Below, piece by piece: positions 16,681 through 25,451 of a stretch of DNA of 64,000 bases (the stretch's first letter is position 1; every line of letters starts with the position of its first letter). The position numbers and the translations under genes were made by a program. Origin of the DNA: Reichenbachiella ulvae (GTDB taxonomy: Bacteria > Bacteroidota > Bacteroidia > Cytophagales > Cyclobacteriaceae); NCBI RefSeq assembly GCF_025833875.1, contig NZ_JAOYOD010000001.1, positions 5,429,501 to 5,493,500 on the forward strand, given 5' to 3'. Under the pieces are notes generated by a model. It was not told the DNA's origin. It was given only the letters and a program-made list of their open reading frames with translations, and searched no databases.

Positions 16681-17022
16681 TTACAAAATTTCGATGACCT
16701 TTTCTGGAGGACGTCCTATCACTGCTTTGTCGCCTTTGATTACGATTGGGCGCTCGATCAGCTTGGGGTTATTGACCATAGCTTCTATCCATTCGTCCTC
16801 ACTCAGCGCCTTGCCTTTGAATTCCTCTTTGAAGATTTTTTCTCCCTTTCTGAGCAAATCTTCAGCTGTGATTCCCAGCATTTGGATGAGTCCTTTGAGC
16901 TCTTCCTGACTTGGCGGTGTTTTTAGGTATTCTATGATTTCGAATTCTTCTTTTTTCTCTTCCAGAATGCTAAGTGCTTGTCGGCTTTTTTGACATCTGG
17001 GGTTGTGATATATTTTAGTCAT
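16681..17022 (-). CDS. ArsC/Spx-family arsenate reductase-like protein
   Basis: This 113-residue thioredoxin-fold protein matches glutaredoxin-dependent ArsC and its YffB/Spx relatives. C10 lies in YHNPRCQKSRQAL, and the C-terminal KLIERPIVIKGDKAVIGRPPE is the conserved substrate-site region with its arginine. I start it at the ATG at 17022, which overlaps the upstream stop as ATGA; a longer reading adds 14 lysine-rich residues that look unlike the family. No other arsenic-resistance gene is nearby, so a general redox role is as likely as arsenate reduction. Confidence 0.88.
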   Translation of the reverse strand: MTKIYHNPRCQKSRQALSILEEKKEEFEIIEYLKTPPSQEELKGLIQMLGITAEDLLRKGEKIFKEEFKGKALSEDEWIEAMVNNPKLIERPIVIKGDKAVIGRPPEKVIEIL

Positions 17023-18377
17023 TTTTCGTTTTTGTTTCTTTCTACATATTGGGTCTTGGCCCAATCCAAATCTCTCTTTACTTCTTTTTTAAGATCCAGA
17101 AAGTGTTGCAGACGATCCTTTTTTGAAGCGCTCAATACTATCCTGAGAAAATAACTATTGCGCAAGGCAAATCTATAATAGGAATAGCTGAAAAGCCCCG
17201 TGATGGCCATCAATATGAAATATAAGGCCAATGCAAAGTCTGGCGGGGGTGGAGAGAAAATCCATGTGAGACTCCATAGGTATATCCCATAAAATAGTGG
17301 GAATATGAATATACCGATCACCATCGAGACTGAGGCGTGGTATTCCTTTTCGTGGGTGATTTTTTCTGCAAGAATACGCGGAATCCGATAGGGGATATAG
17401 TTGTGGATGACCCCAAAGAGGTAGAAAGGCAGGCCTAGCAACATGCTTAGTATTTTCACGAACGAAAGCATCCATTGTTTCAATCTTCCTCTTTCAAAAT
17501 TGCTCTTGACGTGCAATTGTTCGTCCAATTGATCCAGTGTATTGATTTTGTCTTTGAGCTGGTCGAAGCTTTCGGGATAGTATTGGCTGATGAAACGAAT
17601 ACCTGAGGAAATTTCTCTGTTGATGTTGAATTCTGCAATTTGGTTTTGCTCGGCTCGCAGGTCCCTGGTCAGTTCTTTCTTGAACAGTTTTTTAATTTGG
17701 ATGAATAATTTTTCCTGCCCCTCATCTGGGATATGAATGGTCAACTCCTCCATGGATTTTCTTAATTGAGCGGTCAGGGTCTGGACAGTGTTGATTTCAT
17801 CCTTTTGATAGTTTTCTTGATAATTTTTGAGTGTAAAAGGCTCGCCGAAATTCAAATAGACCTTACTGCGAAATCTAAGAGGGTTGCTGTAATAAAGCCC
17901 CACTGCCAAGATTTGAATGCCAAGGTCAAAATCGTTTCTATCCTCTGCACCGAATGCAATGCGAATACCTCCAGTTTTTATTTTTCTAAGCTTCAGCTCG
18001 TGTATGCTGGACCCTTCAGGAAAAATCATCAAGGAGCCATTTTTTTCGAGGTGTTGGTAGCAGGCTCCGAAGCTTTTGGTATTGTCCAGTACCTGGCCAG
18101 GAGCTAGATCCTGTTGGCGGTAGACCGGGATCACTTGCAAGTAGCGAAATACACGATTGACCATGGAGTTGACAAATATCGAGGCATTAGCAAGAAAGCC
18201 CACCTGGTGTTTGAACAGGGCGGCCAGTATGAGGGGATCCATCAGCGTGTTAGGGTGGTTGGACATGATGATCAGTGGCCCTTTGATTCCAAGCAGCTCT
18301 GGTCGATTGATCTCTATGCGTCGATAGTAGATATGAATCGCCAGCTGAGTGATCCAACGTAGTATTTGGTAAATCAA
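17019..18377 (-). CDS. lysophospholipid acyltransferase (PlsC-like)
   Basis: This 452-residue membrane enzyme belongs to the PlsC glycerolipid acyltransferase family. The catalytic motif HPNTLMD (H-x4-D) lies near residue 40 and FPEGSS near residue 120. The region after about residue 215 is an extra helical domain, followed by three to four membrane helices near residues 305-405, so the protein is longer than ordinary PlsC (about 240 residues). Such long forms are common in Bacteroidota. It would transfer an acyl chain to a lysophospholipid or similar acceptor. The arsC-like gene overlaps its stop codon. Confidence 0.88.
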   Translation of the reverse strand: MIYQILRWITQLAIHIYYRRIEINRPELLGIKGPLIIMSNHPNTLMDPLILAALFKHQVGFLANASIFVNSMVNRVFRYLQVIPVYRQQDLAPGQVLDNTKSFGACYQHLEKNGSLMIFPEGSSIHELKLRKIKTGGIRIAFGAEDRNDFDLGIQILAVGLYYSNPLRFRSKVYLNFGEPFTLKNYQENYQKDEINTVQTLTAQLRKSMEELTIHIPDEGQEKLFIQIKKLFKKELTRDLRAEQNQIAEFNINREISSGIRFISQYYPESFDQLKDKINTLDQLDEQLHVKSNFERGRLKQWMLSFVKILSMLLGLPFYLFGVIHNYIPYRIPRILAEKITHEKEYHASVSMVIGIFIFPLFYGIYLWSLTWIFSPPPPDFALALYFILMAITGLFSYSYYRFALRNSYFLRIVLSASKKDRLQHFLDLKKEVKRDLDWAKTQYVERNKNEK

Positions 18378-18529
18378 ATTTTGTCCTTTTAGTTCTTAGA
18401 TGCTTCAAACAATATCTGCATTCCAATAGCTAAAAGCAAATCCATTTTGCATATGAATTAATGATGCCAAGCTTGAAACAGGAATTGTATGAGCCTAATA
18501 TTTATCTCTGACTATCAGGGCTGTCTGCT

Positions 18530-19819
18530 TTATGCTTCTTTCCTTCTCAACTTAGTGAACATCAAAATGACAATCCCAGCTCCAAAGAACAAGACCATGA
18601 ACAAGATAGAGTTGCGCATGGTGCCGGTTAGGTTCAGTATGGTCCCATAGGTGAGCGTACCGATTACAATGGCAATTTTCTCAGTGACGTCATAGAAGCT
18701 GAAGTAGGAAGCAGTATCCTTGGTTCCTTCTGGAATCATTTTGGAATAGGTCGATCGAGATATTGACTGGATACCACCCATCACCAATCCGAGCAAGCCG
18801 GCTAAACCATAGAATAGATTTTTGTCTTCGACAAAGTAAGAGAACACGCAGATTAAGATCCAAATGAAGATGGCGGTCATGATAGAGGTTTTGTTGCCCT
18901 TTCTGTCTGAAATCCAGGCGAACAGGTATGCTCCGCCAATCGCTACCATTTGAATAATCAGAATAACGATGATCATTTCTGCTGATTCCATTCCTATTTC
19001 TTCTGCGGCGAACAAGGGAGCGAGTAGCATTACGGTTTGTACTCCCATGCTGTAGAAAAAGAAGGAGGATAAATATCTTAAGGCGTGGATGTTCTCTTTG
19101 AGGCTGTGAAATACTTTTTTCAGTTCTCTAAAACCTGAACTTAATACCTCAGAAGTGATTTTGTTTTTGGTTGGTCTGTCCTCCAATTTGGCAAAAGCAA
19201 TATGCGCAAACCCGAACCACCAGAGTCCAACCATCAGGAATACAAATTTGGTGGCAGAACCAGCTCCATCGAACCCGAATGTTTCAGGCATTTGGATCAT
19301 GACCAAACTGACGATCAGTAATAAAACACTGCCTATGTATCCCATCGAAAAACCTCTGGCGCTTACTGCGTCCATTCGGCTCTCAGAAGCAATTTCTGGA
19401 AGGAAGGCATTGTAGAAAACGACCGATGAGGCATAGCCCAAACTAGCAGTGATGGCAAGTAAAATTCCTAGTTCGATGTTAGCGCCATTGAAAAAGTATA
19501 GTCCCATGCAGGCGGCCGAACCCAGGTAGGTGAAGAAGCGCATGTAAGATTTTTTGGCTCCACGGTAGTCTGCTATCCCAGACAAGATAGGGTAGAGAAT
19601 CACCGCTATTAGGAAGGAAAAAGATATCGCGTAAGAGTAGAGTACAGAACTGTTGATTTCCAATCCGAAAAAGGTCACCTGATCCCCACCAAAAGCAGCT
19701 TTGGTAGCGCTATTGTAGTAGATCGGGAAAATGGCAGTAGTTACGATTAGGTTGTAAACGGAATTGGCCCAGTCATAGGAACACCAGGCGTTGATGGTTT
19801 TCTTGTCATCTAAAATCAT
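18530..19819 (-). CDS. MFS transporter, UMF1/Atg22-like
   Basis: This 429-residue protein has about twelve membrane helices and matches the UMF1 (Atg22-like) subgroup of the major facilitator superfamily, typified by the N-terminal NAWCSYDWANSVYNLIVTTA and a later AYLFAWISDRKGNK loop. Substrates are usually unknown for bacterial members. It is a single-gene unit. A divergent small membrane protein gene follows on the other strand. Confidence 0.9.
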   Translation of the reverse strand: MILDDKKTINAWCSYDWANSVYNLIVTTAIFPIYYNSATKAAFGGDQVTFFGLEINSSVLYSYAISFSFLIAVILYPILSGIADYRGAKKSYMRFFTYLGSAACMGLYFFNGANIELGILLAITASLGYASSVVFYNAFLPEIASESRMDAVSARGFSMGYIGSVLLLIVSLVMIQMPETFGFDGAGSATKFVFLMVGLWWFGFAHIAFAKLEDRPTKNKITSEVLSSGFRELKKVFHSLKENIHALRYLSSFFFYSMGVQTVMLLAPLFAAEEIGMESAEMIIVILIIQMVAIGGAYLFAWISDRKGNKTSIMTAIFIWILICVFSYFVEDKNLFYGLAGLLGLVMGGIQSISRSTYSKMIPEGTKDTASYFSFYDVTEKIAIVIGTLTYGTILNLTGTMRNSILFMVLFFGAGIVILMFTKLRRKEA

Positions 19820-19992
19820 GAGGGCAAGATATCCAAAAATCTCATTATTGCGAGATGGAATAAGTTAATGGTGTTTTAAATCCTGGTTCTAATAGTGAAT
19901 CAATCGTACAACTCACCAGCCAAATCTCAAGTTTCAAATCTTGATTTTGGAATCTTTTCTGTAATATTGAGCCAAATTAAAATCAGCGTAAT

Positions 19993-20154
19993 ATGAGCAG
20001 TCAAACAAGATTTACACTTAAACTTATCGCTATCATTTTGGTCGTTTTTATGGTGTTGATGCAACTCAATTTGGTCATCATTCCATTTCTGGCTTCCTAC
20101 AAGTTTTGGGTGATGGTGGGTGCCTTTGTACTTCTGCTGATTGCTTCGAGTTAA
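19993..20154 (+). CDS. small membrane protein, two predicted helices
   Basis: This 53-residue open reading frame encodes a basic N-terminus followed by two hydrophobic segments (about residues 9-33 and 38-51, LIAIILVVFMVLMQLNLVII and FWVMVGAFVLLLIAS). It lies 13 bases before a DUF2007 gene on the same strand, so it may be its operon partner. I recognise no family. Very short, so the call rests on the membrane-protein composition, clean start and stop, and position. Confidence 0.5.
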   Translation: MSSQTRFTLKLIAIILVVFMVLMQLNLVIIPFLASYKFWVMVGAFVLLLIASS

Positions 20155-20167
20155 GCTCTGTTAAAAC

Positions 20168-20545
20168 ATGGCCCTAAGCTTACTGACTACCTGCGAACAT
20201 AACATTGATGCCGATTTGGTCAGAACCAAATTGGAAAGCGAAGGGATCACCTGTTTTCTACACAATGAAAACGTTAACAATCTTTTGCCGCACCACAACC
20301 AATTTTTGGGAGGAGGAGTCCGAGTCATGGTCATGTCCGAACAATTGGCCCAGGCACAAGAAATCATAGGCGAGTTTCATTCCAAAACTTCGTGTCCTTC
20401 TTGTGGATCTATCAATTTAAGATTGATCAAGCAGCCTTTCAAGTCAATTCTGAATGCCATCATGATTGGTTTGTTTTTGATCCCAGCGGGAAAGCAAAAA
20501 ATGCATTGGGTATGCAAAGACTGTGGTGAGTCATTCAAGGATTGA
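20168..20545 (+). CDS. DUF2007 protein with C-terminal zinc ribbon
   Basis: This 125-residue protein has an N-terminal DUF2007 domain (residues 1-70; LTTCEHNIDADLVRTKLESE and a VMVMSEQLAQAQEII segment). A CPSCGS motif then a CKDCGES motif can bind one zinc ion, with a hydrophobic stretch between them (about residues 93-104). DUF2007 is named a putative signal-transducing domain and resembles the PII fold; no function is established. It converges with the esterase-like gene six bases downstream. Confidence 0.85.
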   Translation: MALSLLTTCEHNIDADLVRTKLESEGITCFLHNENVNNLLPHHNQFLGGGVRVMVMSEQLAQAQEIIGEFHSKTSCPSCGSINLRLIKQPFKSILNAIMIGLFLIPAGKQKMHWVCKDCGESFKD

Positions 20546-20550
20546 AGGAG

Positions 20551-21543
20551 TTAGTTTTTGTGCTCCTGATAGTTCCTTTTGATGAAATCAACAATCCATT
20601 TTTGTGTACTGTCCTTTTGTGCATCCGTGGCATTTCTGAAGGCATGCCCCATATCGCTTAGTTCATGGTATTCATTTTGCAGTTGTAAGCTGTCCAGACT
20701 TTTTTTCAATTGCTGACTTTGATCTAAGGGTACGATTTTATCGATCGTGCCATGGATAATGAGTAGGGGTGGGATGCTATCATGAAGGTAGCGGATAGGC
20801 GAATATCGCTGCATGAATTCTTTGGTGCGGGCAGTGTCTGCCATAGGGTCAAATCCAAAAATGTCTAAAGTGAAATCCAGGTTGTTGGCGATAGGTTCCG
20901 GGACTTTGTTTAGCAGGGTTTTGATGCTGTCGTAGGTTTGAGAATGATACAGGGATTCCATTTCTGCTGGACCGTATATATCTATCACATAATTAATCCT
21001 TGGCTTTGGCTGTGGAAGATTGAAGGTGTGTTGATTATCGAAGGCAGCCATCATGGCTATGTGAGCACCAGCTGACTCGCCAAATACTCCGACATTTTGG
21101 ATGTCAAGATTGTATTCATCTGCATGATCCACCACCCAGGCGAGTGCATCGCTGGCATCTAGCAAGCAATCAGGAAAAGGCGAAGTGTTTTGATCGGCTA
21201 GCGTATATTCAGGCGTGATGATAGCGTACCCAGACCGTCTCAGTTGGTTGATCGCGTCGTTGTATCGATTGACGTTGATGGCTTCTTTTCGACCAGAAAT
21301 CCAGGCGCCCCCATGGAAATAGATGATGACAGGACGCTTTTCATGTTTATCTACTATCGGTAGATAGATGTCCAGGTTTTGATCCTTCTTATAAGGTATA
21401 TGATATTCTACTTCGCCCTGCAGAATGGGCGCTTCATTGACAATGAAGAAATAAGCTAATGAAATAAAAAGCAATGAAAAAAGAATAATTGAGATGAGTA
21501 ATGCTCTCTTAACTCTCCTTTTAAGCCTGGGTGAAATTTTCAT
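20551..21543 (-). CDS. alpha/beta hydrolase, carboxylesterase/lipase type (BD-FAE-like)
   Basis: This 330-residue hydrolase starts with a membrane anchor (about residues 13-35) and continues into an alpha/beta hydrolase domain. The oxyanion motif HGGAWISGRKEAIN and the nucleophile motif GESAGAH are visible. D and H of the triad lie in the C-terminal GTIDKIVPLDQSQ and MGHAFRNATD segments. It is the last gene of a three-gene operon with another hydrolase and a halogenase-like flavoprotein, overlapping the former by four bases. An esterase role in pigment metabolism is possible but not shown. Confidence 0.9.
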   Translation of the reverse strand: MKISPRLKRRVKRALLISIILFSLLFISLAYFFIVNEAPILQGEVEYHIPYKKDQNLDIYLPIVDKHEKRPVIIYFHGGAWISGRKEAINVNRYNDAINQLRRSGYAIITPEYTLADQNTSPFPDCLLDASDALAWVVDHADEYNLDIQNVGVFGESAGAHIAMMAAFDNQHTFNLPQPKPRINYVIDIYGPAEMESLYHSQTYDSIKTLLNKVPEPIANNLDFTLDIFGFDPMADTARTKEFMQRYSPIRYLHDSIPPLLIIHGTIDKIVPLDQSQQLKKSLDSLQLQNEYHELSDMGHAFRNATDAQKDSTQKWIVDFIKRNYQEHKN

Positions 21544-22184
21544 ATGTGCTGATTAAGAATCCCTCGAATCAATTCATTGATTTCACTGGCACGATCCATA
21601 ATCATTGAGTGTCCACCTCCCTCTATTTTCAATACTTCACTTCTCCTTGGGCAACTCATGACTTTATCTTTGGTGCCATGAATCATCACTACGCGTTTTG
21701 AGCGATGCATGTTTTGCCATTGGGAGATTTGATTCATAGCCCATTTGGCAAATGCACTGTCGCTATCTTCTAGTATGGCATTTAACACCGCCCTGTCCTC
21801 TGGCCTGGTACCAAATAGCTTGGCTACATATTTGGGTTGAGGTTGAAAGGCTGCGGTGGGCAGCACCTTTAGCAGGCTAGTTCTGCCAATCAATCGAAAC
21901 ACCGGGTTCAAGTCTTTTCTGATTTGAGCTGAAGAAATAATGATAGTCACTTTTGGATTCAAAATTTGCTCCATCTCGACTGCCAGAATGCCACCAAAGC
22001 TGACGCCCATCAGAATGAATTCTTCACCCTGATCGATTTTTTCAGCTAACCTTTGGGCATAGGAGGAGAGAGACTCATGGGTGCGGGGCTCTATCCAATT
22101 GAGATGAATGAGCTCGTACCCAATATCAATATTTTGAAATACTCGTTCATCGGCTCCAAGTCCACTAATAGCGTATACCTTCAT
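21540..22184 (-). CDS. small alpha/beta hydrolase
   Basis: This 214-residue cytosolic hydrolase has the nucleophile elbow GVSFGGILAVEM, a ISGLGADERVFQNI opening and a terminal histidine in GGGHSMIMDRA. It lies six bases after the flavoprotein gene and its stop overlaps the start of the next hydrolase. The position beside the flexirubin-type genes suggests a thioesterase-like or ester-processing role, which is inference. I cannot assign a specific substrate. Confidence 0.87.
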   Translation of the reverse strand: MKVYAISGLGADERVFQNIDIGYELIHLNWIEPRTHESLSSYAQRLAEKIDQGEEFILMGVSFGGILAVEMEQILNPKVTIIISSAQIRKDLNPVFRLIGRTSLLKVLPTAAFQPQPKYVAKLFGTRPEDRAVLNAILEDSDSAFAKWAMNQISQWQNMHRSKRVVMIHGTKDKVMSCPRRSEVLKIEGGGHSMIMDRASEINELIRGILNQHI

Positions 22185-22190
22185 GCACTA

Positions 22191-23861
22191 TCAAGCTTCT
22201 GCCATATCATAAAACCACATGGAGGACAAGTCTTGTCTCATTTCCTCATCTGGTAATATGCCGTTTTCAGGATTTTCGTTGATGTTGTTCAGGTCCATGG
22301 TGTACGGATCAACTGGCATGTCTAATGGTGTGCCATGAACTTGATGACTAACCTGTCTGAATAGTTCTGCAGCCAATCGTTCTACCACCTTGATGTTTTC
22401 TTGTACCTTGTCTAAAAGACCGGCTGTATCATATTGTACTTCCAGACCATGGTGAAAGTCTCTTAGACATTTCAAATCGAACGGATCTACATATCTATCG
22501 GTAATGTCAGCTGTGTCATAAGGTCTCCATGCGATGAACATGTCCTGCACGTTTTTGTTCAATACACCCACTTTTCTACCAAGTGCATCATTGTTGGCAA
22601 ACAGACTTTTCAATACTCGCAAGTTGGTGTAGCCTTTGTTGGTAAATAGCAGTGTGAAGAATGACCAGTATACCGCCCAATCCCAGAATATTTTAGCGAC
22701 CATGATTTGTGTGTTGCCCATCAGTTGGTACTTGTCCAGATAGGTAGGGATCCAATGCTCGAAAATACCGAAGTGGGTTTTTTCATATACATCCGCATGA
22801 ATGAAAATAGGTTCTCCTTTCAAATCTCTAGTGACCAAATCAGTGATCCAGGTATTGTTCATGGAGATGAAGTCAGTACCTGGAGAGTAAAGGGGATCTA
22901 GGAATACGCCTGAATCACCAGTTACCGCCCAGCGGTCTTCTGAATAAATCTTTCCACTGTGGTGCGAATAGTGTTTCAGGAACAGGAAGTCTAAGACATC
23001 GTCTTGCCTGCTGCCAATTTTTTCGTAAGCTTGTGGTTCATTTTTCTTGATCCATTCGAAGGCTTTTTCTTTGGTGTTGAAGTCCGTGAACTCATGGAAA
23101 CGAGGGTCTGCTACTATTCCGACGCTGGTATTGCCAGAAGATAGCGGGATAAACCATAGCCAATATCCTGTGTCCATCAAATGAACCGTGCCTAAGCGTC
23201 TCAAGCCTGGTTTTAAGAAATCAGACCATTTTTGGTTAGAAGACCATTCGTGAACATCTATTTCACCTTTGACTCTAAACCAAACAGCATTGATATTGTG
23301 TTCCACTGGCTTTTGGAAGTCCATCTGGCGCTTGAGTACTGCCCCGCGCCCTGTACAGTCGATGGTCCATCGAGCCTGGATGTTGTGTGCTTCTCCATTG
23401 TGCATGAAGTTGACCGTATGGAACTCCTCACCAAATTCAACACCTTTCACTCTTGCGCCTGATATGAATTCATTGCCAGATGCTTTGCTTCTTCGGATCA
23501 ATTCGTTTTCGAAACTTCCTCTGTCCAATTGATGGCTTGGGATAGGTAGTCTCTCTCTAGGTCCTAGCTCCACTCTTCTTTCAATATTGTCCTTGTGCTT
23601 AGGAGAAAAGAAGAAACGCAAACCGTGTTTGGGCAATTGTTCAGCATCCAAATAGTCTTTTAATCCCAATACCTCACGCAGGTAGTAGGTGCCTAGTTCT
23701 ACAGTAGATTCGCCCACTTTGTGAGCGGCTGTTGGAGCATCAGATTTTCTTTGTTCTAAAATCAGGATAGAAATATCAGGGTTTTCTTGTCTCAATTGTA
23801 GAGATAAGGTCAGTCCGGCCAATCCGCCACCCATCAATATTACATCATACTGCTCCTTCAT
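22191..23861 (-). CDS. FAD-dependent tryptophan-halogenase-like oxidoreductase
   Basis: This 556-residue flavoprotein carries the FAD-binding motif GGGLAGLTLSLQLRQE, the segment KVGESTVELGTYYLR and the halogenase-type GYWLWFIP (GxWxWxIP), which in this family shields the flavin and favours halogenation over hydroxylation. Length fits the family. It heads the minus-strand operon facing the dar operon across a 190-base region, so it probably belongs to the pigment cluster. Chlorination of the polyene or the aryl ring is the obvious candidate reaction. Because flavin reductase partners are encoded elsewhere, the assignment is by motif only. Confidence 0.88.
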   Translation of the reverse strand: MKEQYDVILMGGGLAGLTLSLQLRQENPDISILILEQRKSDAPTAAHKVGESTVELGTYYLREVLGLKDYLDAEQLPKHGLRFFFSPKHKDNIERRVELGPRERLPIPSHQLDRGSFENELIRRSKASGNEFISGARVKGVEFGEEFHTVNFMHNGEAHNIQARWTIDCTGRGAVLKRQMDFQKPVEHNINAVWFRVKGEIDVHEWSSNQKWSDFLKPGLRRLGTVHLMDTGYWLWFIPLSSGNTSVGIVADPRFHEFTDFNTKEKAFEWIKKNEPQAYEKIGSRQDDVLDFLFLKHYSHHSGKIYSEDRWAVTGDSGVFLDPLYSPGTDFISMNNTWITDLVTRDLKGEPIFIHADVYEKTHFGIFEHWIPTYLDKYQLMGNTQIMVAKIFWDWAVYWSFFTLLFTNKGYTNLRVLKSLFANNDALGRKVGVLNKNVQDMFIAWRPYDTADITDRYVDPFDLKCLRDFHHGLEVQYDTAGLLDKVQENIKVVERLAAELFRQVSHQVHGTPLDMPVDPYTMDLNNINENPENGILPDEEMRQDLSSMWFYDMAEA

Positions 23862-24051
23862 AGTCTATTGTTTTTGTTAGATATTTCAACTTTTACCAGC
23901 ACATCTGCTTTTCGGCTTAAATTTAATTGAACTATAATGATCAATCGAATTTAATTTTAGTTAGTCAATCCATATATTGCAAAAATTTCATGGATTGGCA
24001 CGAATTTGACTTGAGTAAGTCAGAATAACGCATTCAGAAATCAAAACCCAA

Positions 24052-24525
24052 ATGAAAACTGCTATCTATTTAGTATTATCTTTTGTACTATTGGCTGCTC
24101 CGGTCGACCTTTCCAAACTGGTGTATAAGGCGCTATACAGTGGCTCGCTGGAAGATATAGAAGTGGCATTGAGCAAACTCAATTCGGAAGAAGATAGCCC
24201 CTTGATTCGTGCCTACAAAGCTGCCCTTTACGCCAAAGAAGCAGATAAACTGAAAGGCGTGGCAGATAAAGTCCAGGCCTTCAAGAAAGGAGCCATGATG
24301 CTGGAAGAGGAAATAAAGGCCTATCCAGACAATGTTGAATTTCGATTTTTACGATTGGCCATTCAGGAAAAAAGCCCGGCTATTCTCGGGTATCAAGATA
24401 ACATTGAGGAGGACAAACAGAAAATAATTGAAAATTATTCGTCCCTCGATGGGCGTCTCAAAAAACAAATTAGTCAATTTGCGACGCGATCAAAATATCT
24501 AAAACCAGAAGACCTGCCACAATAA
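24052..24525 (+). CDS. secreted protein of unknown function, flexirubin-cluster associated
   Basis: This 157-residue protein has a signal peptide (MKTAIYLVLSFVLLAAP) and a helical mature part (LVYKALYSGSLEDIEVALSK). I do not recognise a family and see no catalytic motif. It is the first gene of the plus-strand dar operon, 15 bases before darA, so it may act in pigment export or assembly in the periplasm. That role is inferred from position only. Confidence 0.75.
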   Translation: MKTAIYLVLSFVLLAAPVDLSKLVYKALYSGSLEDIEVALSKLNSEEDSPLIRAYKAALYAKEADKLKGVADKVQAFKKGAMMLEEEIKAYPDNVEFRFLRLAIQEKSPAILGYQDNIEEDKQKIIENYSSLDGRLKKQISQFATRSKYLKPEDLPQ

Positions 24526-24540
24526 GCCTAACCGCCTTCA

Positions 24541-25443
24541 ATGAACAAAATTTTAGCAATCAACTATTCTCAAACGGGTCAATTGGATCAAATCTTAGAT
24601 CGATTTCTGATTCCTTTTGAATCTGAAAATATTGACAGAGTAAAGATTGAGATGAAAAAGCCGTTTGCCTTTCCATGGCAGAGTGACGTGTTTTTTGATG
24701 CTATGCCTGAGTCAGTTTTGGAAGAGCCTGCGGAGCTTGAGAATTTCGATTTGGCTCACGAATCATACGATCTCATTATTTTGGGCTATCAGCCCTGGTT
24801 TTTGTCTCCCTCCATACCTACTACCTCTTTACTCAAAAATGAGCGATTCAAATCAGTGCTGAAAGATACGCCAGTGGTTACCGTCATTGGTGCGCGAAAT
24901 ATGTGGCTCAACTCGCAGGAAGCGGTCAAAAAGCTGATCCAGGAGTCAGGTGGTCGATTGGTAGGCAATGTGCCCCTGATCGATACATCCAACAACCTGA
25001 CCAGTGCGATATCGATACTGCACTGGATGCTCAACGGTAAAAAAGAAAAGAAGTGGGGTATATTCCCTAAACCAGGAGTGAGTGATGAGGATATTGCCTC
25101 GGCAGACGAACTGGGGCAAGTGGTCAAAGATGCATGGGATAAAAAGTCGTATGAAGACCTACAGACTAAAATTTTGGGGCTAAATAAAATTAGCATTGCC
25201 ACCAATATTTTATTTATCGAAGAGAGAGCCAAAAGGCTCTTCTTGATTTGGGCAGGAATCATTAAGAAAAAAGGAACAACTGAGACAAAAAGGAGGCGTT
25301 GGTTAAAGGTGTTTAAATACTATTTGGTATTTGCATTATTTATAGTATCGCCGATTGTACTTACAATTTTTAATTTACTTTTAAGACCCTTTACCCTGAG
25401 GTCTATTAAAAAGAAAAAAGCTTATTATTGTGGGGTAAATTGA
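24541..25443 (+). CDS. darA: dialkylresorcinol pathway protein DarA
   Basis: This 300-residue protein opens with a flavodoxin-like fold (MNKILAINYSQTGQLDQILD), which fits the family annotated as DarA of dialkylresorcinol and flexirubin clusters. The C-terminus holds a hydrophobic segment of roughly 25 residues (about 258-282, YLVFALFIVSPIVLTIFNLL) that would tie it to the membrane. It acts with the condensing enzyme DarB to turn two acyl units into the alkylated resorcinol ring. The next gene starts nine bases after its stop. Its exact chemistry within ring closure is not visible from sequence. Confidence 0.85.
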   Translation: MNKILAINYSQTGQLDQILDRFLIPFESENIDRVKIEMKKPFAFPWQSDVFFDAMPESVLEEPAELENFDLAHESYDLIILGYQPWFLSPSIPTTSLLKNERFKSVLKDTPVVTVIGARNMWLNSQEAVKKLIQESGGRLVGNVPLIDTSNNLTSAISILHWMLNGKKEKKWGIFPKPGVSDEDIASADELGQVVKDAWDKKSYEDLQTKILGLNKISIATNILFIEERAKRLFLIWAGIIKKKGTTETKRRRWLKVFKYYLVFALFIVSPIVLTIFNLLLRPFTLRSIKKKKAYYCGVN

Positions 25444-25451
25444 CAAGAGAG

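Noticed and set aside
16681..17022. An arsenic resistance operon
   Set aside because: Only an ArsC-like protein is present; arsR, arsB/acr3 and arsenite transport genes are absent, so it is not called as an ars operon.
23966..23997. Inverted repeat CAATCCAT...ATGGATTG upstream of the dar operon
   Set aside because: The 16-base loop, the 8-bp arms and the AT-rich surroundings make chance likely; it is only a weak operator candidate.
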